NCBI RefSeq assembly: GCF_001905845.1
Contig: NZ_LIVZ01000007.1
Location: 62,001 to 126,000 of the forward strand
DNA length: 64,000 nucleotides
Reading direction: 5' to 3'
Source of the DNA: Streptomyces sp. TSRI0107
GTDB taxonomy: Bacteria; Actinomycetota; Actinomycetes; Streptomycetales; Streptomycetaceae
Shown here: in pieces, positions 1-9,380 of the stretch
Numbering within the stretch: the stretch's first letter is position 1
Layout of the letters: the number at the start of each line of letters is the position of its first letter
Translations under genes and position numbers: made by a program
The notes under the pieces: model-generated
Database searches by the model: none
What the model was told of the DNA's origin: nothing
The model's input: the letters and a program-made list of their open reading frames with translations, nothing else

Positions 1-1511
1 CCGGGGGTGCCGGAGCGCGGGTCGGTGGACCAGCGGGCGACCCGGTCGTCGGGGGCCTGGACGACGAGCTCGCCGGTGCGCCACACGGCGTAGTCCGCGG
101 GCGCGCCGGGCACCAGGACGCCCGCGTCGTCGCGGCCGATCGCCCGCCAGCCGCCGCGCGTGTGGGCGGTGAAGGCGGCCCGTACGGAGACCCGGTGCTC
201 GGGGGTGCGGTGGAAGGCGGCGGCGCGGACCGTGCCCCACGGGTCGAGCGGGGTGACCGGGCTGTCGGAGCCGAGGGCGAGCGGGACCCCGGCGCGCAGC
301 AGGGCCGCGAACGGGTTCAGGGCGCGGGCGCGGTCGGCGCCGAGCCGCTGGGCATACATGCCGTCCTCGCCGCCCCACAGGGCGTCGAAGGCGGGCTGCA
401 CGGAAGCGGTGAGGCCGAGCTCGGCGAAGGCGGCGACGGTCTCGGGGGTCAGCATCTCGGCGTGCTCGACCCGGTGCCGGGCGGCCCGGACGCGGGCGAG
501 GCCGACCTTGTCGGCGGCGGCGCGCACGCCCTCGACGACGGCGGTGACGGCGGCGTCGCCGATGGCGTGGAAGCCGGCCTGGAGGCCCGCCTCGGTGCAG
601 GCGACGACATGGGCGGCGACGTCCGCGGCGTCCAGGTAGGCGGTGCCGGTGTGGCCGGCGTCGGCGTACGGCTCGTGCAGGCAGGCGGTGTGGGAGCCGA
701 GGGCGCCGTCGACGAAGAGGTCGCCGGCGGCGCCGGCCGCGCCCAGCTCGCGCGCCTTGTCGACGTCCCGCTCGGCCCAGTAGCCGACGACGCGCGGCCC
801 GGGCTCGTCGGCGGCGAGGCGGAGCAGGCCGGTGAAGTCGTCCTCGGAGGAGATCTCGGGCCCGCCGCACTCGTGGACCGAGCCGATGCCGAGGGAGGCG
901 GCGTGCGCGAGCGCGGCACGCTGGGCCTCGTCACGCTGGCCCGGGGTGACGGCGGCGAGGGCGGCGGCGCGCACCGCGTGGTGGGCGTCGGCGGTGAGCG
1001 GGCCGTCGACCGGGCCGAGCTGCGGGGTCATGTCGAGCAGCGCGGTGCTGACGACCGCCGAGTGGACGTCGATCCGCGAGAGGTAGAGCGGGCGTCCCCC
1101 GGTCGCCTCGTCGAGCTCCGCGCGGGTCGGCGGGCGGCCGCCGGGCCAGCGGGCGGCGTCCCAGCCGTGGCCGAGCAGCACCCGGTCGTGCGGGCGGGCG
1201 GCGGCGAACTCCCGGACCAGGCCGAGGGCCTGTCCGAGGTCCCGCGCGGCGGACAGGTCGAGGCCGGTGAGGGCCAGTCCGGTCGCCGTGGCGTGGATGT
1301 GCGCGTCGGTGAACGCGGGGGTGACGAGGGCGCCGTCGAGGTCGATCACCTCGTCCACACCGTCCGCGAACGCGTCGGCCGCGCCCTCGGAGCCGACCCA
1401 GGCGACCTGGCCGTGCTCGACGACCATGGCGGTCGCGAAGGGGTCGGCGGGACTGTGGACCTCTCCGCGGCGGAGGAGGACGGTCTTCGGCGGGGTGGTG
1501 CGCTCACTCAT
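1..1511 (-). CDS. Amidohydrolase family 3 protein (YtcJ-like), 3' end outside window
   Basis: About 503 residues are visible from an ATG at 1511; the C-terminus lies beyond the window edge. The protein looks like a metal-dependent hydrolase of the YtcJ/amidohydrolase-3 group: an N-terminal beta-sandwich segment, then the metal-binding HIH motif near residues 71-73, a central HAIGDAA metal-site motif, HRVEHAEM further on, and the late GSDSPV motif with the catalytic Asp. No signal peptide is visible, so it is probably cytoplasmic. The substrate cannot be read from sequence; relatives are annotated as N-substituted formamide deformylases or remain unknown. The gene shares the minus strand with the Lrp regulator just upstream (47-bp gap), so the two may be co-transcribed. 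Confidence 0.88.
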   Translation of the reverse strand, partial: MSERTTPPKTVLLRRGEVHSPADPFATAMVVEHGQVAWVGSEGAADAFADGVDEVIDLDGALVTPAFTDAHIHATATGLALTGLDLSAARDLGQALGLVREFAAARPHDRVLLGHGWDAARWPGGRPPTRAELDEATGGRPLYLSRIDVHSAVVSTALLDMTPQLGPVDGPLTADAHHAVRAAALAAVTPGQRDEAQRAALAHAASLGIGSVHECGGPEISSEDDFTGLLRLAADEPGPRVVGYWAERDVDKARELGAAGAAGDLFVDGALGSHTACLHEPYADAGHTGTAYLDAADVAAHVVACTEAGLQAGFHAIGDAAVTAVVEGVRAAADKVGLARVRAARHRVEHAEMLTPETVAAFAELGLTASVQPAFDALWGGEDGMYAQRLGADRARALNPFAALLRAGVPLALGSDSPVTPLDPWGTVRAAAFHRTPEHRVSVRAAFTAHTRGGWRAIGRDDAGVLVPGAPADYAVWRTGELVVQAPDDRVARWSTDPRSGTP

Positions 1512-1558
1512 GGGGAACAGTCTCGCGCCCCGCGTGCGCCGACCCGCACCCAGGTGGC

Positions 1559-1999
1559 TCAGATACGCGGCGGCCGTGCCTCGTACGGCGTCGACAGGAC
1601 GACCGTGGTGCGCGTGGAGACCCCGGCGAGGGAGCGCAGCCGGGCCAGCAGCTCCTCCAGTTCGTGCGGGGTGGCCACCCGGACCTTGAGGATGTAGTTC
1701 TCGTCGCCCGCGACGCTGTGGCAGGCCTCGATCTCGGGGACGCCCGCGAGCCGCTCGGCGATGTCGTCGGGGGCACTGGGGTCGAACGGTTTCACCGAGA
1801 TGAAGGCGGTCATGGGCAGCCCGACCGCCTCCGGGTCGACGACCGCGGCGTACCCGCGGATGACGCCACGCTGCTCCAGCCGGCGCACCCGCTGGTGCAC
1901 GGCCGACGTGGACAGGCCCGTGGCCTTGCCCAGGTCGGTGTAGCTCATCCGCCCGTCCTTGACGAGCAGCTGCACGATCTGTCGGTCCAGCTCCTCCAT
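1559..1999 (-). CDS. Lrp/AsnC family transcriptional regulator
   Basis: This encodes 146 residues, the usual length for the family. An N-terminal helix-turn-helix (about residues 1-55, with the segment GLSTSAVHQRVRRLEQRG as recognition region) is followed by a C-terminal RAM ligand-binding domain containing the typical SVAGDENYILKV strand. I chose the ATG at 1999 because MEELDRQI is the standard family start; a longer reading frame upstream has no family resemblance. A TAGGTT box lies only 8 nt upstream of the ATG on the minus strand, so the mRNA may be nearly leaderless. It probably senses an amino acid and regulates itself and neighbours; the amidohydrolase downstream is a candidate target. 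Ligand unknown. Confidence 0.9.
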   Translation of the reverse strand: MEELDRQIVQLLVKDGRMSYTDLGKATGLSTSAVHQRVRRLEQRGVIRGYAAVVDPEAVGLPMTAFISVKPFDPSAPDDIAERLAGVPEIEACHSVAGDENYILKVRVATPHELEELLARLRSLAGVSTRTTVVLSTPYEARPPRI

Positions 2000-2265
2000 G
2001 GCGCAAGAACCTACAGTGCGGTTGATCCCCTCGGATAGCGAGCGGCCCAGGTCATGCCCGGTTCGTGATGTGAGCGGGAGCGGTGCGTCGGCCGTCCGGG
2101 CGACGGGACTGCCACGCGGGCACCTGCGAACGGCATGTGACGAACGCCACAAGGTTCGAGCCGTCTCCGTGATGTTCTCGTGATTACCCCGGAATCCCGT
2201 TGGGAAGTGCTTGCTGTGGTCGAGGCCGCAGTGCCCGAACGGCCCAGCCCGAGGGGGAGAATCCC

Positions 2266-2703
2266 ATGCAGAGTCTTAAGCGCCCTGGTCGTACCGCGCC
2301 CAAGCGGCAGCAGCCGGTCGTCGAACCCGAGCCGGAGGGCGTCGAACCCGACGCCTACGACACCGAGGAACTCGACGCCTACGACACCTTCGAAATGTAC
2401 CGGGTGATCTGCCCGGACTGCGCGCAGCCCATCGCCCTCCTGGCGGACGAGGAGGTCCTGCCGGAGCACGCGCTGTGCGCCTCGCCGTGGAACCCGTTCG
2501 GCCTCACGGTCTGCGCGGGTACCGGCCGCCGGGCCTCCGACGCCCGGCCCGCGGACGAGTCCTTCGAGCCGCAGGAGCAGGACACCGCCCTGCTGCTGAC
2601 GCTGCCCCAGGGGCTCGACTGGCGGACGCAGCCGTTCTCGCACGTCGGCGGCCCGGGTTCGCGCCCGATGCGCGTGCCGGCGATGCGTCGCCACGCCGCC
2701 TGA
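2266..2703 (+). CDS. Conserved hypothetical protein with Cys pairs
   Basis: A 145-residue protein starting at ATG 2266, preceded by a GAGGGGGAGA ribosome binding site. The N-terminal third is acidic and contains two DAYDT repeats; the middle holds a CPDC pair followed by single Cys residues in ALCASPW and LTVCAG, a spacing that could bind zinc, but no named domain is recognised. The C-terminus is basic. It is transcribed divergently from the Lrp gene and followed by a strong hairpin terminator, so it is probably a single-gene unit. It resembles hypothetical proteins common in Streptomyces; function unknown. Confidence 0.75.
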   Translation: MQSLKRPGRTAPKRQQPVVEPEPEGVEPDAYDTEELDAYDTFEMYRVICPDCAQPIALLADEEVLPEHALCASPWNPFGLTVCAGTGRRASDARPADESFEPQEQDTALLLTLPQGLDWRTQPFSHVGGPGSRPMRVPAMRRHAA

Positions 2704-2726
2704 GCCTCCGGCTCGCCCCTTTCTCA

Positions 2727-2768
2727 CCGGAGCGCGCCGCGGCACAGGACTGCCGTGGCGCGCTCCGG
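2727..2768 (+). terminator. Strong hairpin after the 145-residue hypothetical gene
   Basis: An almost perfect stem of about 18 bp starts with CCGGAGCGCGCC and returns with GGCGCGCTCCGG, around a 6-nt CAGGAC loop and one G-T pair. No U-run follows, as is usual in Streptomyces. It lies 24 bp past the stop codon at 2703. Confidence 0.75.
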
Positions 2769-2905
2769 CGCGCCGGGACGCGCCCCCGGGCCGCCCGGGC
2801 GCCCGTGACCGTACGCCCGGCGCGCGGTCTCCGCGAGCGCCCGTGAAACGCACGCCCGATTCCACGCACCGGTGACCTGCCCGGCCCGCGTGGCGTTGCC
2901 CAGGC

Positions 2906-3199
2906 ATGACCCCCACGTACTCCACCACCGGGCGACAGCGGCCGCTGCTCGTCCCGAGCGGGTTCACCCCCAGTGGGTTCGTCTCCAGCGGGTTCGCGCC
3001 GAGCGACGTGACACCGAGCGGCTTCGTCCCGAGCGGCTTCCAGGACCCGCCGATCTACGCCGACCTGTTGCGGACCTGGACCAACCGCGGCCGCACCCTG
3101 CCGGGGCGCCACGACCCGGAGTGGGTCCGGCTGGTGGCGCCCGTGGTCAGGCCGGGTCAGTTCAGCGGGTCTCCGGACCGGCGAGGTGACGGGCGATGA
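2906..3199 (+). CDS. Small protein with PSGF pentapeptide repeats (tentative)
   Basis: A 97-residue reading frame from ATG 2906. Residues 16-45 consist of six near-identical pentapeptides (PSGF in five of them: VPSGF, TPSGF, VSSGF, APSDV, TPSGF, VPSGF), encoded by a degenerate 15-bp tandem repeat. The remainder (DPPIYADLLRTW onward) has normal composition. No signal peptide or domain is recognised and the ribosome binding site is weak. Its 3' end overlaps the 3' end of the convergent acyl-CoA dehydrogenase gene by 38 bp. The repeat suggests a real but unusual protein; a spurious frame in GC-rich DNA cannot be excluded. Confidence 0.45.
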   Translation: MTPTYSTTGRQRPLLVPSGFTPSGFVSSGFAPSDVTPSGFVPSGFQDPPIYADLLRTWTNRGRTLPGRHDPEWVRLVAPVVRPGQFSGSPDRRGDGR

Positions 3200-4334
3200 C
3201 CATCCGCTGGATCTGGTTGGTGCCCTCGACGATCTGGAGCACCTTGGCCTCGCGCATATGGCGTTCGACGGGGAAGTCCGCGGTGTAGCCGTAGCCGCCG
3301 AGGACCTGGACGGCGTCCGTGGTGACCTTCATCGCCGTGTCGGTGCAGTGCAGCTTGGCCATGGCCGCCTGCTTGGCGAACGGCCGCCCCGCGTCCTTCA
3401 GCCGAGCCGCCGCGAGGTAGAGGGCGCGGCCGGCCTCGATCTGGGTGGCCATATCGGCGAGCATGAAGCGCAGCCCCTGGAAGTCGGCGATCGGCCGGCC
3501 GAACTGCCGCCGTCCGAGTGCGTACTCCACCGCCGCGTCCAGGGCCGCCTGTGCGACGCCGATCGCGCAGGCCGCTATGCCGAGCCGCCCGGAGTCGAGG
3601 GCGGAGAGGGCGATCGCGAAGCCCTGGCCCTCCTCGCCGACGCGCCGGTCGTCGCCGACCCGCACCCCGTCGAAGTGGACCTGGGCGGTGGGCGAGCCCT
3701 TCATGCCCATCTTCTTCTCCGGCGCCGCGGCGCTCAGCCCCTCGGCGTCGCCGGGCACCAGGAAGGCGGTGATCCCGCGCGGGCCGTCCTCGCCGGTGCG
3801 GGCCATCACGGTGTAGAAGTCGGCGACGCCGCCGTGGGTGATCCAGGCCTTGGTGCCGCTGATCACCCAGTCGTCGCCGTCGCGGACGGCCTTGGTGCGC
3901 AGCGAGGCCGCGTCCGATCCGGAGGCCGGCTCGGAGAGGCAGTACGCGCCGAGCAGGCCGCCGCCGAGCATCGCGGGCAGGTGCTCGACCTGCTGCTGCT
4001 TGGTGCCGAAGGTGGCGAGGGCGTGGGAGGCGAGGGTGTGCACGCTGACGCCGAGGCCGACGGTGAGGCGGGCCGTGGCCAGCTCCTCCAGGACCTGGAG
4101 GTAGACCTCGTAGGGCTGCTCGCCGCCGCCGTACTCCGGGTCGTAGGGCAGCCCCAGCAGGCCCGCCTCGGACAGGAGGGTGAAGATCTCGCGCGGGAAG
4201 CGGCCGGCCTCCTCCTCCGCGGCCGCCCTGGGCGCGATCTCGCGCTGCGCTATGTCGCGGACGAGCGAGATCAGGTCCCGGGCCTCGTCCGTGGGCAGTT
4301 GTCGGTCCACCGGCTGCGGGGCGCGGTCGGGCAT
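3162..4334 (-). CDS. Acyl-CoA dehydrogenase
   Basis: A 390-residue FAD enzyme of the short/medium-chain acyl-CoA dehydrogenase family; it introduces the alpha-beta double bond in acyl-CoA thioesters during beta-oxidation or branched-chain amino acid breakdown. The three-domain layout is complete: N-terminal helices, the middle YCLSEPASGSDAASL flavin/substrate segment near residues 130-145, and the C-terminal VEGTNQIQR motif whose Glu (about residue 370) is in the position of the catalytic base. The ATG at 4334 follows a GGAGGAG ribosome binding site; an ATG 10 codons upstream lacks one. Monocistronic by position, divergent from the chitinase promoter. Chain-length specificity is not predictable. 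Confidence 0.93.
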   Translation of the reverse strand: MPDRAPQPVDRQLPTDEARDLISLVRDIAQREIAPRAAAEEEAGRFPREIFTLLSEAGLLGLPYDPEYGGGEQPYEVYLQVLEELATARLTVGLGVSVHTLASHALATFGTKQQQVEHLPAMLGGGLLGAYCLSEPASGSDAASLRTKAVRDGDDWVISGTKAWITHGGVADFYTVMARTGEDGPRGITAFLVPGDAEGLSAAAPEKKMGMKGSPTAQVHFDGVRVGDDRRVGEEGQGFAIALSALDSGRLGIAACAIGVAQAALDAAVEYALGRRQFGRPIADFQGLRFMLADMATQIEAGRALYLAAARLKDAGRPFAKQAAMAKLHCTDTAMKVTTDAVQVLGGYGYTADFPVERHMREAKVLQIVEGTNQIQRMVIARHLAGPETR

Positions 4335-4547
4335 GGCGACGCTCTCCTCCCGTTTCGGGCACATCGGCGGACGGGCGCCGTGGGTTGGGGCGGCTCCGCC
4401 GGTCTCTCTGAGGCCCAGCCGAGGGGGCGGGCTTCCGGGTCACGGAAGCCGCTGACCAGCGGCTGTGCGCAGTGAGTATGCCCGATCCGGGGCCCTCCGT
4501 CACCGGTTAACGACCGCTCACTTCAAGAATTCCGCAAGCGCGGAAAT

Positions 4548-4588
4548 TGGTCCGCACCATTGACCTACTGGTCTAGTCCTCCTACGGT
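4548..4588 (+). promoter_or_regulatory. Chitinase promoter with paired 12-bp repeats (DasR-type dre site)
   Basis: Two copies of a 12-bp repeat flank the -35 box: TGGTCCGCACCA (4548-4559) and TGGTCTAGTCCT (4569-4580, here preceded by AC as in the DasR consensus). Between them lies -35 TTGACC (4560-4565); a TACGGT -10 box (4583-4588) follows with 17-bp spacing. In Streptomyces, such repeats govern chitin induction and glucose repression, and DasR, the GlcNAc-responsive GntR regulator, binds ACTGGTCTAGACCA-like sites. The rest of the 330-bp interval between the acyl-CoA dehydrogenase and the chitinase holds nothing else I can recognise. Confidence 0.85.
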
Positions 4589-4664
4589 GTCGGATCACCG
4601 CACTCGTTATCGCGTCCATGCCAATGAGTGCGCCGTTCCCCTCTCCCCCACGAGGAGACACCTG

Positions 4665-5903
<1,239 letters not shown>

Positions 5904-5923
5904 CCTCGGGACGCGGTCACTCG

Positions 5924-5952
5924 GGGCGGAGGCCGGTCACCGGTCTCCGCCC
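5924..5952. terminator. Bidirectional hairpin between chitinase and TetR gene
   Basis: Inverted repeat GGGCGGAG ... CTCCGCCC with an inner CCGGT/ACCGG arm. It sits between the convergent stop codons at 5903 and 5957, so it can serve both transcripts. Confidence 0.65.
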
Positions 5953-5956
5953 TCGC

Positions 5957-6616
5957 TCATGCCTCCCGGCGGGCGGGCGGCGGCACCGGGAAGGCCGGGT
6001 CCAGCTCCTCGATGGCGCGCATGGCGCCGCCCAGCGACTTCACCAGCAGCTCACGCATCAGCTCCCGGGGCAGCCCGGGGCGGTCGATCCAGTCGAGGGT
6101 GGTGCCCTCGACGCCGCAGACCCAGCCGAGCAGCCCCATCCGCGCCAGCGGAGTGATCTCCCGTTGCCCGTAGGCCCCTTCGGCGATGGTCGTGACGATC
6201 GCCTCGCGCACCCCGTCCCGGATGGCCTGCACCTCGGTGTCGAAGCCGACGCCGCCGCTGACGATGGTGCGGTACGCGGCCTGATTGTGCTCGGCGTAGC
6301 GCAGATAGCCGTCGACGGTGCGCTCCACCCGCTCGCGCGCGGGCAGTTCCAGGCCGCCGGCCGCGAAGGTGACCAGGTCGGCGACGGAGTCCTGGACGAT
6401 GGCCAGGTAATAGCCGCGCTTGGAGTGGAAGTAGTAGTAGATCAGCCCCTTGGCGACGTGCGCCTGCCGGGCGATGTCGTCCATCGACAGCGCGTCGTAG
6501 GACGTGTCGGCGAACAACTTCCGCCCGATGGCGATGAGTTCCGCGCGGCGTGCGACGGAGCGCTCGGTTCCGCGCGGCCGGGGACGGGCGGCGTCACGTT
6601 GTTCGCTGATGTTCAC
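5957..6616 (-). CDS. TetR/AcrR family transcriptional regulator
   Basis: About 219 residues from a GTG at 6616. The N-terminal DNA-binding domain is clear (RRAELIAIGRKLFADTSYDA, then DIARQAHVAKGLIYYYFHSK as the helix-turn-helix with the usual YYYF end). The C-terminal half is the variable ligand-binding helical domain. The GTG start is preferred because it has GGAG/AGGG upstream; ATG codons at 6649 and 6673 would add 11 or 19 residues but lack a binding site. Target unknown; the small membrane protein gene just upstream on the same strand is the nearest candidate. Confidence 0.85.
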   Translation of the reverse strand: MNISEQRDAARPRPRGTERSVARRAELIAIGRKLFADTSYDALSMDDIARQAHVAKGLIYYYFHSKRGYYLAIVQDSVADLVTFAAGGLELPARERVERTVDGYLRYAEHNQAAYRTIVSGGVGFDTEVQAIRDGVREAIVTTIAEGAYGQREITPLARMGLLGWVCGVEGTTLDWIDRPGLPRELMRELLVKSLGGAMRAIEELDPAFPVPPPARREA

Positions 6617-6712
6617 TTTCGACCCTGACTCCAACGGGCGGCGGGACATCCGCAGTATGTCAGGTCGGGTCATAGCCCTATGTGTCAGGTCACAGTGCGG
6701 CAGTGCAACCGG

Positions 6713-6853
6713 TCACAGCAGGCCGAGCCGGGTGACGAGCATCGCCACGACGGCCACGAGGACCCAGCCCATGACGTGCTCGACGATCTGCGGGCCGTCG
6801 TCCTGGGGGCCGCCGGTACGGACGCGGGCGGCGATGAGGGAAGTGGCGGTCAT
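6713..6853 (-). CDS. 46-residue single-span membrane protein (SCO1431 family)
   Basis: A tiny protein: a polar N-terminus (MTATSLIAARVRTGGPQDDG) followed by one transmembrane helix (HVMGWVLVAVVAMLVTRLGL) running to the C-terminus. ATG 6853 follows a GAGAAG-like binding site. I recall a family of this size and position named after SCO1431, next to a TetR gene and a C39-like peptidase, which fits this context exactly. Role unknown. Confidence 0.65.
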   Translation of the reverse strand: MTATSLIAARVRTGGPQDDGPQIVEHVMGWVLVAVVAMLVTRLGLL

Positions 6854-7012
6854 GTGCTTCTCACTGGTCTCGTACGGGCGGTGGACACGGTGGGCGCGGT
6901 GGACACGCCGGGGCGTCGCCCACCGGTCTGTCCACCTTGCCACCGCCCGCGCCGTTTGCGGCGGAGACGTTGCTCACAGCGCCGGCCGGACCCGGGACCC
7001 GGCGCCCGGAGG

Positions 7013-8401
7013 TCAGCGCACCCCGACCGCCGCCAGCGCCGCCCGCTGCCGCGGGGTCGGCCGGGCCGGGAAATAGAGGTAGCAGACGCCGCCGGTGCCG
7101 GAGACGACCTTGCCGGAGGCGTTGTACCGCTTGGTCCGCAGCCAGATGTTCTCCCACTCGCGCCGCCGGTAGACCCGCCGTACGGCCTCGTTGCTCGGCG
7201 AGGCGGGGTCGTTGGCGATCACGTCGCCCTCGGCGGTGAAGCCGATCACCGTCATCAGATGGCCGGAGGTGCCGTAACCGGCGCCGGTCAGCTCCTCCTT
7301 CAGGAAGGACTGGGACGTTATGGCCGGGATGCCCGCCGCGATCAGCTGCTCCAGTTCCGTCAGGGAGCCGAGCCTGGTGACCACGCCCTGGAGGTCCTTG
7401 AAGGTGGCCGCGTAGGCGGCGTTGAACGGCCAGTTGCCGCAGCCGGCGTACTGGTAGTCGTAGGTGTGGCGGGCCGCGTGGCACACCTGCGGGTCGGCGT
7501 AGGCCGGGTCGACCCAGGACAGCTGCTCGTCGGTGAGGCGGCCGCCCCAGTACTCGATGATCATCTGCGAGGAGGTGGGGCTGCACCATGCCTCGCCGCC
7601 GTTGTCGTACTCGGGGTACTGGCCGACGTGGGTCTCCTGGGAGTAGCGCGGAACCGCCAGCTCCTGGGCGAGGCCCGCGGTGGTGGCGGGGACCGTGAAG
7701 CGGTCGGGGATGTCGGAGCCCATGGCACCGAGGCGCCACACGGTGGGGGTGAGCCGGGTGCCCGGCCGCCTGTACAGGGTCAGCCGCAGCCGGTACGACT
7801 CCAGGCGCAGCCCGGACGCCGGGTCGTCGACGGCGAAGGTGTCCGTCCAGACGCTGCTCTTGCCGTCGCCCTGGTCGTCGACGGAGGTCCGCCGGATGTC
7901 CTGGTCGCCGGCCGCCCAGCGGCCCATGACGTACCAGGGGGTGTCGGTGCCGTCGGAGTAGGTGCCCTTCAGCTCGATCTGGATCCAGGTGCCCTCGGGG
8001 GTCCTCGCGTTCCAGGAGGGGATCACCTCGGTGGCGGGGACGGCGAGCCGGTGGACGGGCGAGGTCCAGGTCGCGTACTCCCAGCGGGAGGTCTCGCCGG
8101 TGTGCGGGTCCGTGTAGTCGAGGGTGCCGAGGGGGGCGGCGATCGCGAGGCCGGGCCGGGCGCCCGCGACGGCCCGGGTGCCCTTGGAACCTCCGGAGCG
8201 CCAGTCGGTGTACGTGGTCCAGGCCCGGTTGTCGATGGGCCGGGCCGGGGCTCCCGCGGCGGTCGCGGGGCCGGCGGCGGTCGCGGTGCCGGCCGTGGTG
8301 GCGGTTCCGGCGGCCACTGCCGTTCCCGCGCTGCCGGTGACCGCGGCGGCGACCGCCGCGGCCAGGAGGGTTCTGCGGGACGGCTGTTCGGCTCTGCTCA
8401 T
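7013..8401 (-). CDS. Secreted C39-like cysteine peptidase
   Basis: A 462-residue exported protein. The N-terminus has a twin-arginine signal (SRRTLL) and a long Ala-rich stretch with TAAG-type repeats (residues 25-50). The middle (60-250) is a beta-rich region of unknown role. The C-terminal domain is C39/papain-like: EAWCSPTSSQMI supplies the Cys, SGHLMTVIGF the His and NDPAS the Asp. Relatives are annotated as peptidase C39 family proteins; unlike bacteriocin-exporting C39 domains it has no ABC transporter attached, so the substrate is unknown. Divergent from the kinase gene over a region with a double palindrome. Confidence 0.85.
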   Translation of the reverse strand: MSRAEQPSRRTLLAAAVAAAVTGSAGTAVAAGTATTAGTATAAGPATAAGAPARPIDNRAWTTYTDWRSGGSKGTRAVAGARPGLAIAAPLGTLDYTDPHTGETSRWEYATWTSPVHRLAVPATEVIPSWNARTPEGTWIQIELKGTYSDGTDTPWYVMGRWAAGDQDIRRTSVDDQGDGKSSVWTDTFAVDDPASGLRLESYRLRLTLYRRPGTRLTPTVWRLGAMGSDIPDRFTVPATTAGLAQELAVPRYSQETHVGQYPEYDNGGEAWCSPTSSQMIIEYWGGRLTDEQLSWVDPAYADPQVCHAARHTYDYQYAGCGNWPFNAAYAATFKDLQGVVTRLGSLTELEQLIAAGIPAITSQSFLKEELTGAGYGTSGHLMTVIGFTAEGDVIANDPASPSNEAVRRVYRRREWENIWLRTKRYNASGKVVSGTGGVCYLYFPARPTPRQRAALAAVGVR

Positions 8402-8455
8402 GGGCGCTTGACTCCCAGGGGTGCGAGACGGGCAGGTCCTTGCACGACGGTGTGC

Positions 8456-8489
8456 GATGGCGTTCGCCAACTGATGGCGTCCGCCAACT
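8456..8489. promoter_or_regulatory. Two tandem palindromes TGGCG-N2-CGCCA (probable operator)
   Basis: A 17-bp direct repeat occurs twice back to back (8456-8472 and 8473-8489; GATGGCGTTCGCCAACT, one mismatch). Each copy contains the palindrome TGGCG-NN-CGCCA. The pair lies in the divergent promoter region between the C39-like peptidase and the kinase gene, an arrangement typical of dimeric repressor or activator sites about 1.6 helical turns apart. The regulator is unknown. Confidence 0.6.
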
Positions 8490-8591
8490 ATGGACGGGGG
8501 TGGACCGCCCTGCCAGCACTTCGGGGCATGCCACGCCCACCAATATTGGTCGGGACCACTGGCGGTCCGGGGCACACGGGATGATGGGCAC

Positions 8592-9167
8592 GTGTCGCAT
8601 CCCCTGAATGGCCTCGCCCGTACGCTCCGCCGCCTCCCCCCGTCCTGCGGCCCGGTCCGGCTCGTCGGCGTCGACGGGCACGCGGGCTCCGGGAAGTCGA
8701 CCTTCGCGGGCGAGCTGGCCGCCGCGCTCGGCGGGGCGCCGGTGCTGCATCTGGACGACATCGCCAGCCACGAGGAGCTGTTCGCGTGGACCGGCCGGCT
8801 GCTGGAGCAGGTGATCGAGCCGCTCCGCAGCGGCGCGACCGCGCACTACTCCCCCTACGACTGGCGTGCCCGCCGGTTCGGCGCGCCGCGTCCGCTGCCG
8901 TCGGCGCCGGTGGTCCTCCTGGAGGGTGTCGGAGCGGGCCGCCGCGCGCTGCGCCCGCATCTGGCGCGACTGCTGTGGATGGAGCTGCCCGCCGAGGAGT
9001 CCTGGACGCGGGGTCGCTCACGTGACGGGGAGGAGCAGCGGGAGTTCTGGGACGGGTGGGTTTTGGCAGAGCGGCGGCATTTCGCCGACGACCCTTCTCG
9101 GCCGTACGCCGACCTGTTGGTACTGCAGATGACAGGGGGATACGAGGTGCTGCCGGGGCCTGCGTGA
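8592..9167 (+). CDS. Uridine kinase-like P-loop protein
   Basis: A 191-residue cytoplasmic protein with a Walker A motif GVDGHAGSGKST near residues 26-37 and an HLDD acidic site (about residues 52-55), the layout of the uridine kinase/phosphoribulokinase-like P-loop family. LLEGVGAGRR in the middle matches the family's second sheet. The GTG at 8592 follows GGGATGA. It is short for a true Udk and lacks recognisable uridine-binding motifs, so nucleoside kinase activity is only a family inference. Confidence 0.78.
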   Translation: MSHPLNGLARTLRRLPPSCGPVRLVGVDGHAGSGKSTFAGELAAALGGAPVLHLDDIASHEELFAWTGRLLEQVIEPLRSGATAHYSPYDWRARRFGAPRPLPSAPVVLLEGVGAGRRALRPHLARLLWMELPAEESWTRGRSRDGEEQREFWDGWVLAERRHFADDPSRPYADLLVLQMTGGYEVLPGPA

Positions 9168-9273
9168 CGGCCCTTCGGAGACCAGTACGTCACGCTCCGT
9201 GATGGACCGTCTCCGATGTGGTGAACCTGTGAAGACCCTTGCGTGCGAACTCGGCCGACTGCCTCAACTCCGC

Positions 9274-9303
9274 TTGACCCGGGGGCCGTACAGGACTTAC
9301 GTT
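9274..9303 (+). promoter_or_regulatory. Promoter of the small RNA
   Basis: -35 TTGACC (9274-9279) and -10 TACGTT (9298-9303) with 18-bp spacing, a good Streptomyces vegetative promoter. Predicted start is near 9309-9310. Confidence 0.6.
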
Positions 9304-9308
9304 CTCAA

Positions 9309-9380
9309 TGTGCGGCCAAACGGAGCCGCCCAGTGACGCGAAGCCCCCGATTGTTCCCCCGTGATCGGGGGCTTCGTTCT
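9309..9380 (+). ncRNA. Probable small RNA (about 70 nt) with two hairpins
   Basis: Downstream of the promoter at 9274-9303 comes a short hairpin (GCGGC at 9312-9316 with GCCGC at 9325-9329), a single-stranded linker, then a strong terminator hairpin. There is no reading frame with a binding site. The remaining part of the 424-bp gap before the AAA+ gene has no other clear element except a TACGAT box at 9515-9520. I recall an experimentally detected S. coelicolor small RNA named scr1434 upstream of the corresponding gene; whether it is this one needs comparison. Confidence 0.6.
9339..9376 (+). terminator. Intrinsic-type terminator of the small RNA
   Basis: Perfect 13-bp stem CGAAGCCCCCGAT / ATCGGGGGCTTCG with a 12-nt loop, followed by TTCTGT. 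Confidence 0.8.
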
